Shown: positions 1 through 4,165 of the stretch, one piece after another | How positions within the stretch are numbered: position 1 is the first letter of the stretch | Layout: every line of letters begins with the position of its first letter | Assembly (NCBI GenBank): GCA_947478535.1 | Contig: CANJXD010000436.1 | Location: 1 to 5,066 of the forward strand | Direction: 5' to 3' | Origin: Acetobacteraceae bacterium | GTDB taxonomy: Bacteria > Pseudomonadota > Alphaproteobacteria > Acetobacterales > Acetobacteraceae | Length of the DNA: 5,066 bases | Made by a program: the position numbers and the translations under genes | Notes under the pieces: model-generated | Databases searched by the model: none | Told to the model about the DNA's origin: nothing | What the model saw: only the letters and a program-made list of their open reading frames with translations

Positions 1-261
1 CGGTAACCAGGCGGGCCCGGGGGCATCTTCGTCGGCGACCTCCGCGGGCGGCTTCGCCACCAGCGTCTCCGCCACCCACAGCACGGCAGACAGCACCAGG
101 ATCGCCCCGATCAGCCGTGGGAAGGCGCGCGGGCCGAGCGGGTCTCCGAACATCAGCTCCGGGATCTGCTCGTTCAGCCAGAGATAGACCCCCGCGATCA
201 GCAGCGGCAGCAGGAAGCCCAGGCGCGCGGCCATGGCGCCATCGAGGCGCGGGCGCGTCAC
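1..261 (-). CDS. tctB: Tripartite tricarboxylate transporter TctB family subunit, 3' part outside window
   Basis: Small membrane subunit of a tripartite tricarboxylate transporter (TTT), which works with a large TctA permease and a periplasmic TctC receptor to take up carboxylates. Only the first 87 codons are visible; the frame is open to the left edge. Two hydrophobic segments lie at about residues 13-29 and 50-68, joined by a loop with the family hallmark DPLGPRAFPRLIG (residues 40-52). A hydrophilic, acidic, Pro/Ala-rich linker follows (70-87), as in TctB before its second membrane half. I chose the GTG at 261 because it overlaps the stop codon of the upstream receptor gene as GTGA, which implies translational coupling. 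An in-frame ATG at 234 is the alternative; neither has a clear Shine-Dalgarno sequence. Family call is firm from the motif and neighbour; the transported substrate is unknown. Confidence 0.85.
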   Translation of the reverse strand, partial: MTRPRLDGAMAARLGFLLPLLIAGVYLWLNEQIPELMFGDPLGPRAFPRLIGAILVLSAVLWVAETLVAKPPAEVADEDAPGPAWLP

Positions 262-1244
262 CGCGCGAAACCGAGTTCGATCAGGATGGCGCGCGTCTCA
301 TCGTATTCGGTGTTGAAGGCGGCCTGGGCGTCGGGGTGGAAGATAGGCCGCGCCGGCCAGAAATTGCGCGCGAGATCGGCCTTGAACTCCTCATTCTCCA
401 GCACCTTCGCCATGGCGTGCTTCCAGAACTCCACCTGCGGCGCCGTCAGCCCGCGCGGCATCAGTATCTGGTAGGAGGTGGTGGTGATGAGATCGACGCC
501 CTGCTCGCGCATCGTCGGCACATCGGCCAGCACGCCCGGCAGGCGTTCGTTGTAGGCGATGCCGAGGAAGCGGATATTCCCCGCCTGCACCAGGCCGAGC
601 CCGCTGCCTGTGCTGCTGATCGTCACATCCACATGCCCGCCGGCGAGCTGCGCGGCCACCTCGGTCCCGCTTTCGAAGACCACCGTCTTCATCGCCCGCG
701 GCGCCACGCCCGCAAGCTTGCCGAACTGCACGACGGACACATGCAGCGGGCTGCCAAGGCCGACCGAGAAGGCGAAGGTGAGGGAGGAGGGGTTGGTCCG
801 AAGCCGCTCCAGCACATCCCGCGCCGAGCGGAAGGGGCTGTCGGCGCGGACGAAATAGGCCTGCGGGCTGTCGAACAGCCGCACCAGCGTCTCCACCCGG
901 TCGCGATGCGGCGTCGCGCCGGACCGCGCGATGGTGTTGATGTAGGAGCCGGAGGCGACCGCCAGCGTCAGCGGGTCCCGCTGCTTCGTGCCGAGGTAGT
1001 TCATCGCCACCGTCTGCCCCGCGCCGGGGCGATTGACGATGGACATGGCCGTGACCAGGCCCTCCGCCGCCAGCGCGCGCTGAATGCCGCGCGCCACGCG
1101 GTCATTTTCACCGCCCGGCCCGGCGCCGACAATCAGTTCCACATTGCCGTTGGGCCGCCAGGCCCCCTGCGCCCGCGCGTCACCCAAGCCAACCGCCACG
1201 GCCGGCAGTGCCAGACCGAAGGACCGCCTCGTCAGAATCGCCAT
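258..1244 (-). CDS. tctC: TTT-family periplasmic substrate-binding receptor (TctC/Bug type)
   Basis: Periplasmic solute receptor that captures a carboxylate-type ligand and delivers it to the TctA/TctB permease. The 328-aa length is normal for the family. An N-terminal export signal has a twin-arginine-like stretch TRRSFG (residues 5-10), a hydrophobic core (about 10-20) and an A-x-A site, ARA-Q, after residue 25. The mature protein shows Bug landmarks: an early strand ending in GAGPGGENDRVAR (about 40-52), NRPGAGQ (71-77), FESGTEVAAQLAGGHVD (190-206), then GNIRFLGIA and DVPTMREQG (241-249). The first loop departs from the common PFPPGGxxD form, so this is a divergent branch. Start: ATG at 1244 is preceded by a GGAGG box with 5 bases of spacing; the adjacent ATG at 1247 is possible but only 2 bases from that box. 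It follows leuD after 80 bases and overlaps tctB by 4. Confidence 0.9.
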   Translation of the reverse strand: MAILTRRSFGLALPAVAVGLGDARAQGAWRPNGNVELIVGAGPGGENDRVARGIQRALAAEGLVTAMSIVNRPGAGQTVAMNYLGTKQRDPLTLAVASGSYINTIARSGATPHRDRVETLVRLFDSPQAYFVRADSPFRSARDVLERLRTNPSSLTFAFSVGLGSPLHVSVVQFGKLAGVAPRAMKTVVFESGTEVAAQLAGGHVDVTISSTGSGLGLVQAGNIRFLGIAYNERLPGVLADVPTMREQGVDLITTTSYQILMPRGLTAPQVEFWKHAMAKVLENEEFKADLARNFWPARPIFHPDAQAAFNTEYDETRAILIELGFAR

Positions 1245-1247
1245 CAT

Positions 1248-1257
1248 CCCCTCCCCC
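1248..1257 (-). promoter_or_regulatory. Shine-Dalgarno region of tctC
   Basis: Purine run GGGGGAGGGG on the minus strand immediately before the paired ATG codons at 1247 and 1244. The GGAGG core (1254-1250) is 5 bases from the ATG at 1244 and only 2 from the one at 1247, which decides the start in favour of 1244. Confidence 0.65.
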
Positions 1258-1270
1258 CGCCGTTCCGGCG
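1258..1270 (-). repeat. Short inverted repeat touching the tctC ribosome site
   Basis: CGCCG-GAA-CGGCG: a perfect 5-bp GC stem with a 3-base loop, ending directly where the tctC Shine-Dalgarno region begins. It could form in the leuD-tctC message and affect tctC initiation or mRNA ends. Seen directly; a stem this short in GC-rich DNA can occur by chance. Confidence 0.45.
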
Positions 1271-1278
1271 TTCGCATT

Positions 1279-1338
1279 GTCAGGCAGTATCGGTCGTCAG
1301 GCAGCTTCGCTATTCCGGCGCCCGTCAGGCGTCTTCGC
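1279..1338 (-). repeat. Imperfect direct repeats of the leuD tail in the leuD-tctC spacer
   Basis: The last codons of leuD plus stop (minus strand, GCGAAGACGCCTGAC, 1338-1324) recur 28 bases on as GCGAAGCTGCCTGAC (1310-1296; 13 of 15 identical), and the core CTGCCTGAC occurs a third time at 1287-1279. TTCCGGCG words at 1313-1320 and 1263-1270 also repeat. The pattern suggests the spacer grew by local duplication of the gene end. Confidence 0.6.
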
Positions 1339-1945
1339 GCAGATAGACCCAGGGCCGGGCCTTGCGGTCCGCCTCCTGGAAGGCGGCGATGGCGGGCTCG
1401 CTGCGCAGGATCGTGTCGGTTTCGTCCAGCCCCTCCAGCAGCGAGACCCGTCGTTCCGCCGGCAGGGTGAAGTGATACTCGACGCCGTCCGAACGCCGGA
1501 CGGTGCAGCTTTCGAGGTCCACGGTCAGGGTCGAGTCGTTCGACCGCGCCGCCCATGCACCGATCTCCTCCACCTGCTCACGCGGCAATTCCACGGGCAG
1601 CAGGGCGTTCTGGTAGGAATTGTCGCGGAAGATCTCGCCAAAGCTCGGCGCGATGACGCAGCCGATGCCGAAGGTCTGCAGCGCCCAGACCGCGCCTTCC
1701 CGCGACGAACCGCAGCCGAAATCGGGCCCCGCCACCAGCACCCGCGCCTGGCGGAAGCGCGGCTGGTTCAGGACGAAATCCGGATTCTCCTTCCCCTCCG
1801 CGTCATAGCGCCAGTCGCTGAACAGCTTCTCGCCGAGGTTGAAGGACCGGCTGCGGAGCCAGACGGATTGGATGATGGTGCCGGTATCGATGCCGGCCCG
1901 CAGCAGCGGTGCGGCCACGCCGGTGATGGTGGTGAACTTCTCCAT
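1325..1945 (-). CDS. leuD: LeuD-like small subunit of isopropylmalate-dehydratase-type hydro-lyase, divergent
   Basis: Swivel-domain (small) subunit of a heterodimeric aconitase-superfamily enzyme; canonical LeuCD isomerises 2- to 3-isopropylmalate in leucine synthesis. The 206-aa length matches bacterial LeuD. Visible landmarks: FTTITGVAAPL (4-14), LFSDWRYD (41-48), NPDFVLNQP (54-62), FGCGSSRE (76-83), APSFGEIFRDNSYQNALLPVEL (99-120, written as a landmark in two parts: APSFGEIF and NSYQNALLPV). Departures from the usual sequence: the NVDTDxIIP motif reads GIDTGTIIQ (18-26), the substrate-loop QFLKT region reads VWLRS (28-32), and the nearly invariant His after GSSRE is Gly84. It starts in a TGATG overlap with leuC; an AGGAAGG box lies 10 bases upstream of the ATG. 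Family membership is clear. Whether it serves leucine synthesis or another 2-hydroxy acid is open, and the substitutions argue for a paralogue with a different substrate. Confidence 0.9.
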   Translation of the reverse strand: MEKFTTITGVAAPLLRAGIDTGTIIQSVWLRSRSFNLGEKLFSDWRYDAEGKENPDFVLNQPRFRQARVLVAGPDFGCGSSREGAVWALQTFGIGCVIAPSFGEIFRDNSYQNALLPVELPREQVEEIGAWAARSNDSTLTVDLESCTVRRSDGVEYHFTLPAERRVSLLEGLDETDTILRSEPAIAAFQEADRKARPWVYLREDA

Positions 1946-3351
1946 CAGTGCGGCACCTTCCTGATATCGACGATCATGCCGGCGACGGCCGCAGCCGCCA
2001 CCATGGCGGGGCTGGCCAGATGCGTGCGCGACTTCGGTCCCTGCCGCCCATCGAAGTTGCGGTTGGAGGTGGAGATGCAGCGCTTGCCCGGCGGCACGCT
2101 GTCCCCGCCCAGGGTCTGACACATCGAACACCCGGATTCCCGCCATTCGAATCCGGCATCGCGGAAGATCGCATCGAGGCCGATCGCCTCCGCCGCCCGC
2201 TTCACCTGCGAGGATCCCGGCACCACCATGGCGGTGACGCCCGGCGCCACCTTCCGGCCCTTCACGAAGCGGGCCGCGATCTCCAGGTCCGAAAGCCGCG
2301 CATTGGTGCAGGACCCGATGAAGGCGTAGTCGATCGGCACGCCTTCCATCCGCTGGCCCGGCTCCAGCCCCATATAGTCCAGCGCGCCGGCCATCATCTC
2401 CCGCCGGTTCGCGATCTGCTGGTCCGGCAGGGGAATGTGTTCATCGATGGCGATGACATCCTGCGGCAGCGTGCCCCAGCTGATCTGCGGCTTGATGTTG
2501 CCGCAGTCGATCTCGATCTCGCGGTCGAACTGCGCGCCATCGTCGCTCCGCAGCGTCCGCCAGTGGTCCAGCGCCGCATCCCACTGCGCGCCCGCCGGCG
2601 CGAAGGGCCGGCCCGCCACATACTCGAAGGTGAGGTCATCCGGTGTGACCAGCCCGGCGCGCGCGCCAAGCTCGATCGACATGTTGCAGATGGTCAGCCG
2701 GCCCTCGATGGGCAGCGCGCGGATCACCGGCCCGGCGTATTCCACCACATGGCCAAGCCCCGCGGCGATCCCGTGCTGGCCGATCAGGTACAGCACCAGA
2801 TCCTTGGCGAAGATCCCCGGGCTCATCCGCCCCGTGAAGATCACCCGCATGTTGCGCGGCTTTTTCTGCACCAGCGCCTGGGTGGCGAGCACGCGCTCCA
2901 CCTCCGTGGTGCCGATGCCCCAGGCCCAGGCGCCGAGCCCGCCGCTGGTCGCGGTGTGGCTGTCGCCGCAGACCAGGGTGGTGCCGGGCAGGGTCAGGCC
3001 GAGTTCCGGCCCGACGACATGCACGATGCCCTGGCGCGGGTCGTGCAGGTCCAGCAACTCCACGCCGAATTCACGGCAATTGGCCTGCATGGCCATGATC
3101 CGCTCCCGCCCCAACGGATAGGTATCGACGGTCCGGCCGGGCAGCGTCGATGGGTCGTGGTCCACCACGCCGTAGGTCAGGGCCGGGCTCAGCACGCCGC
3201 GCCCGCGCCGGCGCAGGCCGTCGAAGGCGTTGCGGCTCGTCCCCTCATGCACGAGATGCCGGTCGATATGGATCAGGCAGCGGCCATCGCCGAGGTCGGA
3301 CACCACATGGGCATCCCAGATCTTGTCAAAGCTGGTCTGCGGGCCGGCCAT
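1945..3351 (-). CDS. leuC: LeuC-like large subunit of isopropylmalate-dehydratase-type hydro-lyase (4Fe-4S)
   Basis: Large catalytic subunit of an aconitase-superfamily dehydratase/isomerase with a 4Fe-4S cluster; pairs with the small subunit encoded immediately downstream. 468 aa, the standard LeuC length. Landmarks in order: IHIDRHLVHEGTS (27-39), GIVHVVGPELGLTLPGTT (108-125), CGDSHTA (128-134), GIGTTEVERVLATQ (145-158), GHVVEYAG (200-207), GSCTNAR (346-352), KGRKVAPG (364-371), VPGSSQVK (377-384), SGCSMC (406-411), CISTSNRNFDGRQG (425-438) and SPAMVAAAA (447-455). Cluster ligands Cys348, Cys408 and Cys411 are all present. Oddities: the His of the usual HTATHG is Ser136, and the CSMCLAMN segment reads CSMCQTLGG. 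The start at 3351 has an AAGGAA box 7 bases upstream and begins at the normal LeuC N-terminus; a TTG 40 codons upstream only adds non-homologous residues. First gene of the leuC-leuD-tctC-tctB run. Confidence 0.93.
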   Translation of the reverse strand: MAGPQTSFDKIWDAHVVSDLGDGRCLIHIDRHLVHEGTSRNAFDGLRRRGRGVLSPALTYGVVDHDPSTLPGRTVDTYPLGRERIMAMQANCREFGVELLDLHDPRQGIVHVVGPELGLTLPGTTLVCGDSHTATSGGLGAWAWGIGTTEVERVLATQALVQKKPRNMRVIFTGRMSPGIFAKDLVLYLIGQHGIAAGLGHVVEYAGPVIRALPIEGRLTICNMSIELGARAGLVTPDDLTFEYVAGRPFAPAGAQWDAALDHWRTLRSDDGAQFDREIEIDCGNIKPQISWGTLPQDVIAIDEHIPLPDQQIANRREMMAGALDYMGLEPGQRMEGVPIDYAFIGSCTNARLSDLEIAARFVKGRKVAPGVTAMVVPGSSQVKRAAEAIGLDAIFRDAGFEWRESGCSMCQTLGGDSVPPGKRCISTSNRNFDGRQGPKSRTHLASPAMVAAAAVAGMIVDIRKVPH

Positions 3352-3358
3352 TCCGTCG

Positions 3359-3364
3359 TTCCTT
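3359..3364 (-). promoter_or_regulatory. Shine-Dalgarno site of leuC
   Basis: AAGGAA 7 bases before the ATG at 3351. It fixes the leuC start and rules against the longer TTG-initiated reading. A GGGG-ACAGA-CCCC element lies just upstream (3382-3370) and might fold near this site. Confidence 0.65.
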
Positions 3365-3398
3365 CCCCTGGGGTCTGTCCCCTTGGGCCGCGCGTGCC

Positions 3399-3415
3399 AT
3401 CCGGCGAGGCCGGAT
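3399..3415 (-). repeat. Inverted repeat in the leuC leader
   Basis: ATCCGGC-CTC-GCCGGAT: a perfect 7-bp stem with a 3-base loop, 48 to 64 bases upstream of the leuC start. It may be an operator half-site pair or an RNA hairpin in the leader. No U-tract follows it, so it is not a standard terminator. Confidence 0.5.
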
Positions 3416-3457
3416 ACCGCAACGATCCCCTCCGGCGCCGAACTGCGACACCGCCGA

Positions 3458-3487
3458 TTTAAACGATCCAATCACAAGCCGAAGCCA
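3458..3487 (-). promoter_or_regulatory. Possible promoter of the leuCD-tctCB operon
   Basis: The only clearly AT-rich patch between the methyltransferase and leuC. TTTAAA (3463-3458) could act as a -10 element; 18 bases upstream is TGGCTT (3487-3482), a poor -35 match. The position, about 107 bases before leuC, suits an operon promoter, but the hexamers are weak. Confidence 0.25.
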
Positions 3488-3530
3488 GGGGAAAGAGCGA
3501 TGCGCGCTGATACCCGCGCGGCGTTCAGTG

Positions 3531-3561
3531 AAAACTTCAGGAAGGCCCCTCAGGGATCCTC
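3531..3561 (-). terminator. Weak terminator candidate around the methyltransferase stop codon
   Basis: Arms GAGGATCCC (3561-3553) and GGGGCCTTC (3549-3541) can pair with one mismatch and two G-T wobbles, with the TGA stop as the loop. A TTTT run (3534-3531) follows 6 bases after the stem. It is imperfect, and the T-run is short and displaced, so this is a modest candidate. Confidence 0.35.
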
Positions 3562-4032
3562 GTGCCGGCCGAACCAGCGCCGGGTACGCGACTGGTAGTC
3601 GATCCAGGCCGCGCCGAAGCGCAGCGCGAGATGCCGTTCCTCCCGCAGGATCGCCAGTTGCAGCACCAGCGGCGCGGCCACCGCCGCCGCCAGGGCGAGC
3701 CAACCATTGCACAGCACCAGGCCCAGCCCGACCAGCGCGATGGTATTGCCGAGGTAGATCGGGTTGCGCGTCCAGGCGAAGATTCCGGTGGTGACCAGCG
3801 CCGTCGCGGGGCGATGGGGCAGGATATTCGCCTCGTGCTGCCACATCGTCACCATGGCGAGGGCATCGAGCCCGATCCCCAGGCCCAGCATCAGCCAGCC
3901 CAGCAGCCGCCAGGGTCGTTCATCGAGGAATTCAGGCCCCGGGGCGACCTGCCCCAGCCCGAGCGCCACCACCGCCAACCCGCCGAAGATCAGCGGTGGC
4001 CAGGGAACCCGGTTCGGCGGCGGAACTGTCAT
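3550..4032 (-). CDS. Integral membrane methyltransferase, isoprenylcysteine carboxyl methyltransferase/phospholipid methyltransferase family-like
   Basis: Probable S-adenosylmethionine-dependent membrane methyltransferase; the substrate cannot be told from sequence. 160 aa with hydrophobic segments at about residues 13-30, 42-62 and a hairpin-like pair across 92-127. The C-terminal half carries the family signature: NILPHRPATALVTTG (69-83, resembling the pre-TM segment), TRNPIYLG (88-95, the R-N/H-P-x-Y cofactor motif), a glutamate pair in LREERHL (129-135), FGAAWIDYQSRTRRWFG (139-155) which matches the FGxxYxxYxxxVxRW ending. ATG at 4032 is chosen because the first membrane segment follows after a short basic/Pro-rich start; no clear ribosome site is visible, and a GTG at 4038 or ATG at 4074 are alternatives. 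It sits alone between two gaps of over 100 bases, so it is probably a separate transcription unit with no evident link to the carboxylate genes. Confidence 0.8.
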   Translation of the reverse strand: MTVPPPNRVPWPPLIFGGLAVVALGLGQVAPGPEFLDERPWRLLGWLMLGLGIGLDALAMVTMWQHEANILPHRPATALVTTGIFAWTRNPIYLGNTIALVGLGLVLCNGWLALAAAVAAPLVLQLAILREERHLALRFGAAWIDYQSRTRRWFGRHEDP

Positions 4033-4096
4033 CGGCACGGTATTGTGATGCCTGCAATGGTGGATGGGCCGCAAGCGTCTTTGTGGTGACCATCGC

Positions 4097-4113
4097 CTTA
4101 CATCCCGCTTACG
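4097..4113 (-). promoter_or_regulatory. Tandem hexamer direct repeat upstream of the methyltransferase
   Basis: On the plus strand the sequence reads CTTACA-TCCCG-CTTACG: two near-identical hexamers with an 11-base period, i.e. on the same helix face. Hexamer-N5-hexamer direct repeats are the usual binding format of OmpR/PhoB-family response regulators. It lies 65 to 81 bases upstream of the methyltransferase ATG, a plausible activator site. The identity of any regulator is unknown. Confidence 0.4.
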
Positions 4114-4145
4114 TGTTGCCTCCGGCGCCCCCGATATTCTCCGAG

Positions 4146-4165
4146 CGGGCTATTCCCCTAGCCCG
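4146..4165 (-). terminator. Hairpin over the amidohydrolase stop codon, possible terminator
   Basis: CGGGCTA-GGGGAA-TAGCCCG forms a perfect 7-bp stem with a 6-base loop; the gene's TAG stop begins the 3' arm. No T-run follows, so it is not a textbook intrinsic terminator, but it could stabilise the 3' end of the message or assist termination in GC-rich DNA. Confidence 0.4.

Noticed and set aside
117..1346. 409-codon open frame on the plus strand
   Set aside because: Antisense to tctC and part of tctB; low-complexity Arg/His/Gly composition, no motifs and no ribosome site. A GC-bias shadow.
1248..1556. N-terminal extension of tctC back to 1556
   Set aside because: It would run through the end of leuD, and the export signal starts at 1244 right after a strong ribosome site.
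1208..2119. 303-codon open frame on the plus strand
   Set aside because: Covers leuD and its spacer in antisense; no family features, while leuD is well supported.
1948..3462. 504-codon open frame on the plus strand
   Set aside because: It lies almost exactly antisense to leuC, whose minus-strand product has full family motifs. The plus reading is Arg/His/Ala/Pro-rich with no recognisable domain, as expected from mirrored GC-rich codons.
3352..3471. 40-codon N-terminal extension of leuC from a TTG at 3471
   Set aside because: The extra residues do not resemble LeuC, the reading crosses the leader hairpin and promoter-like patch, and the ATG at 3351 has a good Shine-Dalgarno site and the normal LeuC N-terminus.
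3472..3477. TTGTGA as a -35 box for leuC
   Set aside because: The TTTAAA patch is only 8 bases downstream, too close, and nothing like a -10 lies at 16-18 bases.
3502..3519. GCGCG/CGCGC pairing in the methyltransferase-leuC gap
   Set aside because: Five alternating G/C pairs with an 8-base loop are expected by chance in this base composition.
3550..4032. Assigning the methyltransferase a role in the carboxylate operon
   Set aside because: It has large gaps on both sides, possible terminators and its own direct-repeat element, so only strand and proximity link it.
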